From Chryseobacterium indoltheticum (GTDB lineage Bacteria > Bacteroidota > Bacteroidia > Flavobacteriales > Weeksellaceae): a stretch of DNA of 64,000 bases. The notes beneath the pieces are model-generated. The model searched no databases, was not told the origin of the DNA, and saw only the letters and a list, made by a program, of their open reading frames with translations. Positions 7,820-14,863 of the stretch are shown here, one piece after another (within the stretch, counting starts at the first letter, position 1; the number at the start of each line of letters is the position of its first letter). Position numbers and translations under genes: made by a program. Location of the stretch: assembly GCF_003815915.1 (NCBI RefSeq), contig NZ_CP033929.1:372001-436000 (forward strand), written 5' to 3'.

Positions 7820-9067
7820 TTACGCTTTCACAATATTCAGAATCACTTCAACTGCCTTCTCCATGCTTTCTAAAGCCACATATTCGTAAGGTCCGTGGAA
7901 ATTGATTCCCCCCGCAAAAATATTCGGACAAGGAAGTCCCATGTAAGATAATTGCGCTCCGTCTGTACCGCCTCTGATGGCTTTTATTTTAGGCTCAATT
8001 CCGGCTTCTTTCATTGCTTTTGCAGCAAGATCGATGATGTGCATTTTACCTTCAAACTGCTGTTTCATGTTGCGGTATTGTTCTTTTATCTCCACTTCGG
8101 CGGTTTTTTCACCATGTTTTTGATTAAACTCAGCAACTTTTTCTTCCATGAATTTTTTTCTTGCCTCAAATTTCTCTTCATCATGATCACGAATGATATA
8201 TTGAAGTTTACACTCTGAAACATCAGACGTTACATCCATCAAATGATAAAATCCGTCAAATCCTTTTGTCGTAGAAGGAGTTTCGTTCGCAGGAAGCGAC
8301 TGTATAAATTCTGCAGCCAAAAGATTGGCATTTACCATTTTCCCGATAGCATAACCAGGATGCACACTCAAACCGTGAATTTTCACCACTGCTCCAGCAG
8401 CATTGAAATTTTCATATTCCAATTCTCCAACCTCGCTTCCATCCATTGTATAAGCCCATTCTGCACCGAATTTTGCCACATCAAATTTGTGTGCGCCTCT
8501 TCCGATTTCTTCATCCGGCGTAAACCCAACCGCAATTCTTCCGTGCTTGATTTCAGGGTGGGCGATTAAATATTCAGCAGCCGTTACAATTTCTGCACAG
8601 CCAGCTTTGTCATCGGCTCCCAAAAGCGTATTTCCGTCAGTTGTTATTAAAGTCTGACCGATATATTTCTTTAAACTTTCAAATTTTGAAGGTGATAAAA
8701 TAAAGTTTGTTTCCCTGTTTAAGATCAAATCTTCACCTGCATAATTTTCCCAAACTTGTGGTTTTACATTTTCACCACTAAAATCAGGGGACGTATCATA
8801 ATGAGAAATAAATCCTATTGTCGGCTGATTGTCGTTTTCCAAATTAGAGGGAACGTAGCCCATAATATAACCGTGCTCGTCAATCGAAACATCTTCCAGA
8901 CCAATCGTTTTCAGCTCTTCAGTGATGTAATTGGCAATGTCCCACTGTCGTTCTGTTGAAGGGGTGGTTTCGCTTTCAGCATCACTTGTTGAATATATTT
9001 TTACATAGCTGAGAAAACGGTTCAGCAGTTTTTCTCTCCACATCGAGTTGAATTCTATTGTACTCAT
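7820..9067 (-). CDS. pepT: Peptidase T (tripeptide aminopeptidase)
   Basis: 415 residues, the usual length for PepT, an M20-family dizinc aminopeptidase that removes the N-terminal residue of tripeptides in the cytoplasm. Visible metal and catalytic motifs are FISHYDTSPDFSG (His and Asp) near residue 86, LGADDKAG near 150 and TPDEEIGRGAHKFD near 184. A dimerisation domain lies between about 215 and 330. The gene stands alone between two convergent or divergent neighbours. Confidence 0.93.
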   Translation of the reverse strand: MSTIEFNSMWREKLLNRFLSYVKIYSTSDAESETTPSTERQWDIANYITEELKTIGLEDVSIDEHGYIMGYVPSNLENDNQPTIGFISHYDTSPDFSGENVKPQVWENYAGEDLILNRETNFILSPSKFESLKKYIGQTLITTDGNTLLGADDKAGCAEIVTAAEYLIAHPEIKHGRIAVGFTPDEEIGRGAHKFDVAKFGAEWAYTMDGSEVGELEYENFNAAGAVVKIHGLSVHPGYAIGKMVNANLLAAEFIQSLPANETPSTTKGFDGFYHLMDVTSDVSECKLQYIIRDHDEEKFEARKKFMEEKVAEFNQKHGEKTAEVEIKEQYRNMKQQFEGKMHIIDLAAKAMKEAGIEPKIKAIRGGTDGAQLSYMGLPCPNIFAGGINFHGPYEYVALESMEKAVEVILNIVKA

Positions 9068-9087
9068 TTTGATATCATAAATTTTAA

Positions 9088-9095
9088 CAAAGTTA
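9088..9095 (-). promoter_or_regulatory. Candidate -7 element (TAACTTTG) for pepT
   Basis: The minus strand reads TAACTTTG 20 bases before the pepT start codon. No TTG is found at the expected upstream spacing. Confidence 0.3.
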
Positions 9096-9228
9096 ATAAA
9101 TTCAAAGCTCAGAACGGGTTATTTGTTGGTGAATGTATTGTATCGAAATTTTAAATCAGAAATAAATTATTGATAATCAATTTAATATTAGCTTTGCTGG
9201 AAACGAGAACTAAATAGTTTAGTTTTAT

Positions 9229-9236
9229 TATATTTG
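9229..9236 (+). promoter_or_regulatory. Candidate -7 element (TATATTTG) for HMG-CoA lyase
   Basis: TATATTTG matches TANNTTTG 17 bases before the start codon. The upstream TTG is not at canonical spacing. Confidence 0.3.
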
Positions 9237-9253
9237 AGAAAATCAAAAGTAAA

Positions 9254-10102
9254 ATGTTTCTTACCGAATGCCCTAGAGATGCGATGCAGGGTTGGGATGA
9301 GTTTATCCCGACCGATAAAAAAGTAGATTACATCAATTCACTGATGGAAGTTGGTTTTGATGTGCTTGACTGCCTGAGTTTTGTCTCTCCGAAAGCAATT
9401 CCGCAAATGGCAGATTCTGCTGAGGTTGCCGAGAATATCGATAAATCTTTGTCTAATACCAAGGTTTCGGCAATTATTGCCAATTACAGAGGTGCTGAAA
9501 AGGCTTTGAAGCATCAGTCTGTAGATATTTTGGGATTTCCTTTTTCTATTTCTGAAACTTTTCAGCACAGAAATACAAACAAAAATCAGGAGGAAGCTTT
9601 TGATGATATTGTAAAGATGCTTGAGCTCACAAAAAGTGAAGGCAAAGAACTGAATATTTATTTTTCAATGGCGTTTGGAAATCCGTATGGTGAAATGTGG
9701 AAATGGGAAGACGTAGATTTTTGGGCCAATAGATTTTCTGAAATCGGAATTAAAAACATTCTGCTTTCTGACACAACGGGAGTAGCAACGCCGGAAACTA
9801 TTGCTTTATTATTCGAAAAAATTCCTTCAAAATATCCTGAAATAGATTTCGGAGCACATTTTCATAACCGTTACGAAGATTCTTATTCTAAATTAAAAGC
9901 GGCCTACGATCAAGGTTGCAGAAGATACGATTCTGCAATAAAAGGAATTGGTGGTTGCCCGATGGCAAAAGATGATCTGGTAGGAAATATGCCAACAGAA
10001 CAAGTAATCAATTTTATGAGTGTTGAAAAAGCGGAACACAAATTGAATTTACTCAACTTCGAGAGTTCTTATAACAGAGCGAAAGATATTTTTCATTTTT
10101 AG
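9254..10102 (+). CDS. Hydroxymethylglutaryl-CoA lyase
   Basis: 282 residues. The TIM-barrel HMGL-like family start is visible as TECPRDAMQGW, followed by VGFDVLDCLSFVSPKAIPQMAD. SDTTGVATPETI and the IKGIGGCPMA segment carry the catalytic-site Asp, Thr and Cys; the HFHNRY stretch supplies metal-binding His residues. It cleaves HMG-CoA to acetyl-CoA and acetoacetate in leucine breakdown. No other leucine-catabolism gene is close. The OsmC gene follows after 32 bases and may be cotranscribed. Confidence 0.88.
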   Translation: MFLTECPRDAMQGWDEFIPTDKKVDYINSLMEVGFDVLDCLSFVSPKAIPQMADSAEVAENIDKSLSNTKVSAIIANYRGAEKALKHQSVDILGFPFSISETFQHRNTNKNQEEAFDDIVKMLELTKSEGKELNIYFSMAFGNPYGEMWKWEDVDFWANRFSEIGIKNILLSDTTGVATPETIALLFEKIPSKYPEIDFGAHFHNRYEDSYSKLKAAYDQGCRRYDSAIKGIGGCPMAKDDLVGNMPTEQVINFMSVEKAEHKLNLLNFESSYNRAKDIFHF

Positions 10103-10115
10103 AGACAGTGTCTCT
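10101..10115. repeat. Short palindrome overlapping the HMG-CoA lyase stop codon
   Basis: AGAGACA-G-TGTCTCT is a perfect 7+1+7 dyad. With a one-base centre it is more like a protein-binding site than a hairpin. It lies 20 bases before the OsmC start codon. Confidence 0.4.
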
Positions 10116-10134
10116 TTCATTTAAATTAAAATAT

Positions 10135-10536
10135 ATGACATCAAAAATAACATACACAGGAGATTTAAGATGTTCAGCAGAACATTTACAGTCTGGAACC
10201 ATCATAGAAAGTGATGCGCCAACAGACAACCACGGAAAAGGCGAAAAATTTTCACCGACAGACTTGTGTGCAACTTCTTTGGCAGAATGCGCATTGACAA
10301 CCATTGCCATTTTGGGTAAAGACAAGAATATTAATATTGATGGAGCGTATTGTACACTTCAGAAAATTATGAAAACCGAGCCGAGAAGAATTGGTGAGAT
10401 CGTCTGTAATTTTGTTTTTTCAGATCAGTATTCAGATGAAGAAAAGGCCTTTATTGAGGAAACCGCTCACAATTGTCCGGTTTCAAAAAGTCTTCATCCG
10501 GAACTTGTACAGACCATGATTTTCATTTATCAATAG
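10135..10536 (+). CDS. OsmC-family protein
   Basis: 133 residues of the OsmC/Ohr fold. The conserved Cys in LCATSLAECALTT (near residue 52) and the second Cys in HNCPVSKSLHP (near residue 118) are the redox pair that reduces organic hydroperoxides in family members; the EN/NHGKGEKFSPTDL loop is typical of OsmC-like proteins. The frame extends upstream to a GTG at 10108, but the ATG at 10135 gives the normal N-terminus. Confidence 0.85.
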   Translation: MTSKITYTGDLRCSAEHLQSGTIIESDAPTDNHGKGEKFSPTDLCATSLAECALTTIAILGKDKNINIDGAYCTLQKIMKTEPRRIGEIVCNFVFSDQYSDEEKAFIEETAHNCPVSKSLHPELVQTMIFIYQ

Positions 10537-10540
10537 ACTA

Positions 10541-10567
10541 AAACTGCAGAAATCTCTGCAGTTTTTT
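10541..10567 (+). terminator. Terminator after the OsmC gene
   Basis: Perfect 10-bp stem (AAACTGCAGA / TCTGCAGTTT) with a 4-base loop and T-run, 5 bases after the stop codon. Confidence 0.85.
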
Positions 10568-10631
10568 GTTTTTAATAGATTTAAACCTAACCGAACTGAG
10601 TTTTAGATAAGAAATTAAGCGAGATTTTTTA

Positions 10632-10795
10632 TGACGCAAAGATTTTAATTTTTAAATGTATTATTTTAAGGAGCAAAGAATGGCGACAAAGTCGCTGATG
10701 AAGCTTGAATAAAACGAGAGCTTCATAAAAAATCTATTTATTGATTCTCAGGCTTTGCTCCTTAAAATAAGATTGCAATAATAAAGCTTTGCGTT
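10632..10795. repeat. MITE-like element with imperfect terminal inverted repeats
   Basis: Outer ends are ACGCAAAG (10633-10640) and CTTTGCGT (10787-10794). Inner parts of the arms, TTATTTTAAGGAGCAAAG (10661-10678) and its near-complement at 10753-10770, pair over 17-18 bases. The core holds two smaller hairpins, GCGAC-AAA-GTCGC (10683-10695) and ATGAAGCT/AGCTTCAT (10698-10726). There is no ORF. It fills most of the 357-base gap between the OsmC gene and the sulfurtransferase; the remainder (10796-10893) shows nothing further. Confidence 0.65.
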
Positions 10796-10893
10796 AAATG
10801 TATAATACTTTTATAGTGAGTGGTTATGATTGTCGCTTAAGCCTTTTTATGTAAATTAATCAGTGATAAACATTTAAATTAAAATAAACATCA

Positions 10894-11730
10894 ATGCTTC
10901 CCATAATTTCACCAAAACAATTAAAAGAACTTTCTACAAAAAGTCTTATTATTCTTGATGTACGAACCGGAAAAGACAGTTATCAAAACTATCTCAATAA
11001 ACACATCAAAGGAGCAAGGTTTGTAGATTTAGATCAAGATTTAGCTGATGTTGTCGAAAATGCAGCTTTTGGAGGAAGGCATCCTCTGCCAGAAATTCAA
11101 AAATTTAGTGAAACCGTTTCTCATTTGGGGATTTTAGAAGATTCTCATGTTGTCATTTATGATGATAAAAACGGAGCAAATGCTGCAGCTAGAGCTTGGT
11201 GGATGTTGAGATCCTTTGGTCTTAAAAATATTCAGGTTTTAGATGGCGGAATTCAGGCAGCCGAAAAAGAAGGGTTGGAGTTTTCGTCAGGAGAAGAGAC
11301 TTTTGAGAAATCTGAAATCATTACAAAAGAACATTGGCGTCTTCCTGTTTCAAGCTTGGAAGATGTTGAAAATGAATTAACAAGCGAATCTGCTACCGTC
11401 ATTGATGTAAGAGATGCTTATCGTTATAAGGGTGAGTCTGAACCGATCGATTTAATTGCTGGTCATATTCCCGGAGCCATTAATATTCCTTTTTCTGAAA
11501 ATTTAGATCAAAACGGAAGTTTCCTGAAGCCGGAAATTTTGAGAGAAAAATATAAAGATTTATTGAAAAATAAGCCTGAAAAATTAATCGTTCATTGTGG
11601 TTCGGGAGTTACGGCTTGTCATACTATTTTAGCATTAGAATATGCCGGTTTTCAAATGTCAAATCTATATGTAGGTTCGTGGAGCGAATGGAGCAGAAGA
11701 GAAGGAAAAGAAATTGCACGAGAAGATTAA
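10894..11730 (+). CDS. Two-domain rhodanese-type sulfurtransferase
   Basis: 278 residues forming two rhodanese domains, the first (about 8-125) inactive and the second (about 155-275) with the active-site loop H-C-G-S-G-V-T around Cys235. The CGSGVT loop is the type found in 3-mercaptopyruvate sulfurtransferases (SseA-like) rather than in thiosulfate-specific forms with CRKGVT; this is family knowledge. It moves a sulfane sulfur to a thiol acceptor in the cytoplasm. The gene stands alone, with a terminator behind it. Confidence 0.85.
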   Translation: MLPIISPKQLKELSTKSLIILDVRTGKDSYQNYLNKHIKGARFVDLDQDLADVVENAAFGGRHPLPEIQKFSETVSHLGILEDSHVVIYDDKNGANAAARAWWMLRSFGLKNIQVLDGGIQAAEKEGLEFSSGEETFEKSEIITKEHWRLPVSSLEDVENELTSESATVIDVRDAYRYKGESEPIDLIAGHIPGAINIPFSENLDQNGSFLKPEILREKYKDLLKNKPEKLIVHCGSGVTACHTILALEYAGFQMSNLYVGSWSEWSRREGKEIARED

Positions 11731-11822
11731 AGGATTGAAGTTGGGAGATGGAAGTCGATACAAGCATTCATTTCTAATAATGTTTTCATTAAAAGTAAAG
11801 AGATGTGATTTCAGGAAAGAAT

Positions 11823-11850
11823 AAAAAAAAACCGGAGAATTTCCGGTTTT
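11823..11850. terminator. Bidirectional terminator
   Basis: The AAACCGGA / TCCGGTTT stem (8 bp or more) has a 5-base loop, A-run before and T-run after. It lies between the convergent sulfurtransferase and SufT-like genes. Confidence 0.75.
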
Positions 11851-11913
11851 ATATTGTTTTGATGCGGAACGAAAATAAAACTTCTAGCCTCCCGCTTCCT
11901 TCATCCTGCTTAT

Positions 11914-12240
11914 TTAGAGCATTCCCAACTCAAATTTTGCCTCTTCACTCATCATATCTTTGTTCCAAGTGGGTTCGAAAGTTAGCTCCAAATCTACTTC
12001 ATTCACATTTTCTACTTCTTTCACTTTGTCCTTTACCTCTTGCGGAAGACTTTCCGCAACGGGACAGTTAGGACTCGTTAAGGTCATGATGATTTTCACA
12101 TCAGCTTCATCGGAAATCTGTACATCATAAATCAAACCCAATTCATAAATATCTACCGGAATTTCAGGATCATAAACAGTTTTTAATATTCTTATAATTT
12201 CTTCTCCTATATCGGCAATCTGATCGTCTGTAAATTTCAT
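11914..12240 (-). CDS. MIP18/DUF59-family Fe-S cluster assembly protein (SufT-like)
   Basis: 108 residues. The DUF59 core is seen in TVYDPEIPVDIYELGLIYDV and the TLTSPNCPVAESLP segment, whose Cys is conserved in SufT/PaaD/MIP18 relatives. Such proteins help mature or deliver Fe-S clusters. The main suf operon is about 36 kb away in this window, so this gene is unlinked to it. The 3'-5' exonuclease gene upstream ends 36 bases before it, so cotranscription is likely. Confidence 0.85.
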   Translation of the reverse strand: MKFTDDQIADIGEEIIRILKTVYDPEIPVDIYELGLIYDVQISDEADVKIIMTLTSPNCPVAESLPQEVKDKVKEVENVNEVDLELTFEPTWNKDMMSEEAKFELGML

Positions 12241-12276
12241 TTTATCGTTTTAATGACCGTTCCAACGGTATTTTAT

Positions 12277-12978
12277 TTAATCTAAATTGATATTTCTTTT
12301 TAATAAATCTTCCTGACGCATCCGTCTGAAAATATTAGCCAAAGTTAAGACATCTTTTTCACAATAGTCAACTATTCGTTGCAAGTCTTTTTCTATGTAG
12401 TAGATTGATGAAACCATTGATCCGTCGATGTCGTCTTTCGGGGTAGGAATTCCGAAAACATGGGCTAAAAGTTCCAGCGAAATATAGCTTTTGTAGTCTC
12501 CGAATTTCCAAAGTTCCATCGTGTCGAGATGCGGAATTTCCCAAGGTTTTTTTCCAAACATTTGAAATGGAGATGGAGGCATCATTCCGTTGATGAGAAA
12601 TCGTCTTGCAATCCAAGGAAAATCAAATTCTTTTCCGTTATGCGCGCAGAGAATCACATCACGCAATCTTGGGCTGTTAAAAAGCTCGCCAAATTCCTGA
12701 AGAATTTTTCTTTCATCATCATCTGCAAAGCTTTTTATTCTTAAAGTATCGTTTTTTTCGAGCATTCCGATCGTAATGCAGATAATTTTTCCAAACTCTG
12801 CCATGATACCGGCTCTGTCATAAAAATCTTCTGCAGAGATCTCATCTTTTCTTTGATATCTTGTTTTTTTATCCCAAAGTTTCTGTTCGGTTTCAGAAAG
12901 GTCTTCCCAGGAACCTGCATTTGGAACCGTTTCAATATCAAGGAATAAGACTTTTTCTAATGAAATATTTTGTATCAT
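12277..12978 (-). CDS. DEDD-type 3'-5' exonuclease (predicted PolB-like exonuclease)
   Basis: 233 residues. Motif I is LFLDIETVPNAG (Asp and Glu), motif II is CAHNGKEFDFPWIARRF (Asp) and motif III is YCEKDVLTLANIFRRM (Tyr-x3-Asp), the DEDDy arrangement. The whole length fits the stand-alone PolB-like exonuclease family (PF10108) common in Bacteroidetes. It should degrade single strands 3' to 5'; its cell role is not established. It is followed by the SufT-like gene. Confidence 0.85.
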   Translation of the reverse strand: MIQNISLEKVLFLDIETVPNAGSWEDLSETEQKLWDKKTRYQRKDEISAEDFYDRAGIMAEFGKIICITIGMLEKNDTLRIKSFADDDERKILQEFGELFNSPRLRDVILCAHNGKEFDFPWIARRFLINGMMPPSPFQMFGKKPWEIPHLDTMELWKFGDYKSYISLELLAHVFGIPTPKDDIDGSMVSSIYYIEKDLQRIVDYCEKDVLTLANIFRRMRQEDLLKRNINLD

Positions 12979-13037
12979 GGTTGTGTTTTTGTAAGTTGAT
13001 TATTAATAGTTTAGAAACGATGAGATTATGTAGATCG

Positions 13038-13385
13038 TTATCCCACCTGTAATCCGTTTTTCGTCGGAAGAGATGGCGATAAAAGCGTTACGTCTTTTGC
13101 ATCATCACCATAGACTCCTAAAACAAGGCATTCGCTGAAAAAATTGGCAATCTGTTTTTTAGGGAAGTTAACAACGGCTAAAATTTGTTTACCCACCAAA
13201 TCTTCTTTGCTGTAAAGTGTTGTGATTTGTGCTGCAGATTTTCTGACTCCAACATCTCCAAAATCGATTTCAAGCTGATAAGAAGGGTTTCTTGCTTTTT
13301 CAAAATCATTCACGGAAATAATTGTCCCGCATCGAATGTCTAATTTCTCAAAATCTGCCCAGGATATTTCAGGTTTTATTGTCAT
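13038..13385 (-). CDS. csaA: CsaA-like tRNA-binding protein
   Basis: 115 residues made of a single tRNA-binding OB-fold. LDIRCGTIISV at the start of the fold, RKSAAQITTLY and GKQILAVVNFPKKQIANFFSE are the family pattern shared with CsaA. It is cytoplasmic; a chaperone-like role for CsaA is reported in Bacillus but is not shown here. The frame can start at a TTG at 13391, but ATG at 13385 is the better start. Confidence 0.85.
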   Translation of the reverse strand: MTIKPEISWADFEKLDIRCGTIISVNDFEKARNPSYQLEIDFGDVGVRKSAAQITTLYSKEDLVGKQILAVVNFPKKQIANFFSECLVLGVYGDDAKDVTLLSPSLPTKNGLQVG

Positions 13386-13496
13386 AATCAAATGTTCTCT
13401 CTTTTTGTGCTTCTTTAAAAGAAGGTTATTTACAAATATAAATATTTTGCTTGGAGATATATTGTGATTATGGCAATTAAAAATTGTTAAAAATTT

Positions 13497-13504
13497 TATT
13501 TTTG
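13497..13504 (+). promoter_or_regulatory. Candidate -7 element (TATTTTTG) for the copper block
   Basis: TATTTTTG lies 29 bases before the first gene of the block. At N17 upstream there is TTA rather than TTG, so the -33 element is imperfect. Confidence 0.35.
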
Positions 13505-13533
13505 GATTAGAAAAGCTTTATCTTCGCAGGAAG

Positions 13534-13884
13534 ATGTTTCGTAGCGTTTACATATTGTTTTTCTTTTGTTTGGGGTTTTTCTTAATGCCCAATAAGATGT
13601 ATGCATGCAAAATGGAGGCTGCTTCAACTCATAAAGTAGATTCGAAGGCTTCTACATCAAAAAAAGATGATTGCGAGCATAAGAAATCTGAAAAAAATCA
13701 TTGCGGAAACGATTGTAGCAATGCTTTGTGTAAATGTCCTACAAACAGCAATATTTCTTTTTTTTATTCTAACAGTTTCTCTTTCACTAAAGTAAAGGTT
13801 AATGTATCCCATTCTTTTCTGAATGATGAAACTAATATTTCCAAAGGTTTCTATTCCATTTGGCTGATTCCTAAAATTGGATAA
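13534..13884 (+). CDS. Small exported Cys/His-rich protein at the head of the copper block
   Basis: 116 residues with an N-terminal hydrophobic segment (about 3-20) ending near YAC, consistent with a signal peptide. The middle (about 47-70) is rich in Cys, His and Lys (CEHKK, HCGNDC, CKCP), as in metal-handling peptides. The C-terminal part is beta-prone. Similar short proteins precede heavy-metal loci in Bacteroidetes. Metal binding is inferred from composition and context; I recognise no named family. Confidence 0.6.
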   Translation: MFRSVYILFFFCLGFFLMPNKMYACKMEAASTHKVDSKASTSKKDDCEHKKSEKNHCGNDCSNALCKCPTNSNISFFYSNSFSFTKVKVNVSHSFLNDETNISKGFYSIWLIPKIG

Positions 13885-13892
13885 TCCTTTAA

Positions 13893-13917
13893 TGTATAGC
13901 CACAGCTATGCTTTTTT
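13893..13917 (+). terminator. Weak hairpin after the small Cys/His-rich gene
   Basis: ATAGC-CACA-GCTAT, a 5-bp stem followed a base later by a T-run. It could attenuate rather than end transcription of the block. Confidence 0.35.
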
Positions 13918-13969
13918 GAAAACGTTTCTGTTTTCAACTTTATTATTTATTTAAACTTAATTCAAAACA

Positions 13970-14026
13970 ATGAGACAAGTAAATGCTGCATTTACTTGTG
14001 ATCATTACAATAAAAAAATATTATGA
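13970..14026 (+). promoter_or_regulatory. Leader ORF containing a perfect palindrome, overlapping the HMA gene start
   Basis: An ATG at 13970 opens 18 codons (MRQVNAAFTCDHYNKKIL) whose TGA overlaps the ATG of the HMA gene by two bases. Within it, 13975-13999 is a perfect 12+1+12 palindrome (ACAAGTAAATGC-T-GCATTTACTTGT). A one-base centre favours a dimeric repressor or activator site over a loop. Whether the peptide is translated is unknown. Confidence 0.5.
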
Positions 14027-14850
14027 AGTCAATATCAAAAATAATGGCCGTCATGATGCTTTTAGTATCATTGATATATACTGCCCAGATCAAAAATGCA
14101 AAAACCGAAACGGTAAAAATCTCTGGAAATTGCGACATGTGCAAATCAACAATTGAAAAAACCGGAAATGTCAAAAACGTAGCCAAGGTAAACTGGGATA
14201 AAGAAACAAAAATGGCAACTCTAACTTATGATGCATCGAAAACAGACCAACAGGAAATTTTAAAAAGAATTGCGCAGGCAGGATATGATAGTGAATCTTT
14301 TTACGCTCCGGATGGTGTATATGCTAAACTTCCGTCTTGTTGTCAATACAAAAGGAATAAGACTGCGGCCGAAACAATGGCTGATCACGGGCATGACCAT
14401 TCTTTAATGATTAAAGAAAGCAAACAATCTGACTCACCTTTGAGCAATGTTCAATCTCATTATTTTTCAATAAAAGATGCTTTAGTAAAAACTGATGCAA
14501 AAACAGCTTCGGATAAATCTAAAGAGTTGACTAATGCAATCACAGCGGTAAAAATGAATGAACTGTCAACAGAAGAGCATAATGTGTGGATGAAAATTAG
14601 GGATGTTTTAAATACATATGCAAGGCTGATTTCTCAAACTAAGGATATTAAAAAACAAAGAGAAGCTTTCAAATCGTTATCTAAAAACATGTATGAATTG
14701 CTGAAAACTTCAAAACATTCGGCTCCTATTTATTATCAGTATTGTCCTATGCAGGATGCTAACTGGCTGAGTACGGAAAGCACAATTAAAAATCCATATT
14801 ACGGAGCACAAATGCTTACTTGTGGAAATACAGTTGAAACTTTAAAATAA
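14023..14850 (+). CDS. HMA-domain plus DUF3347 periplasmic protein
   Basis: 275 residues with a signal peptide (about 1-21). Residues about 30-95 are a heavy-metal-associated domain with the CDMC metal-binding pair in GNCDMCKSTIE. A short His-rich link (DHGHDHS) follows, then a DUF3347 domain (about 140-270) with YYQYCPMQDANWLS and a closing LTCG. DUF3347 is found in copper-efflux proteins of Bacteroidetes. It likely binds copper in the periplasm and acts with the multicopper oxidase gene 13 bases downstream. Confidence 0.85.
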   Translation: MKSISKIMAVMMLLVSLIYTAQIKNAKTETVKISGNCDMCKSTIEKTGNVKNVAKVNWDKETKMATLTYDASKTDQQEILKRIAQAGYDSESFYAPDGVYAKLPSCCQYKRNKTAAETMADHGHDHSLMIKESKQSDSPLSNVQSHYFSIKDALVKTDAKTASDKSKELTNAITAVKMNELSTEEHNVWMKIRDVLNTYARLISQTKDIKKQREAFKSLSKNMYELLKTSKHSAPIYYQYCPMQDANWLSTESTIKNPYYGAQMLTCGNTVETLK

Positions 14851-14863
14851 AACAAGGAGTAAC

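Noticed and set aside
11805..12071. 88-residue plus-strand ORF
   Set aside because: It runs through a terminator hairpin and then antisense to the SufT-like gene. No family match.
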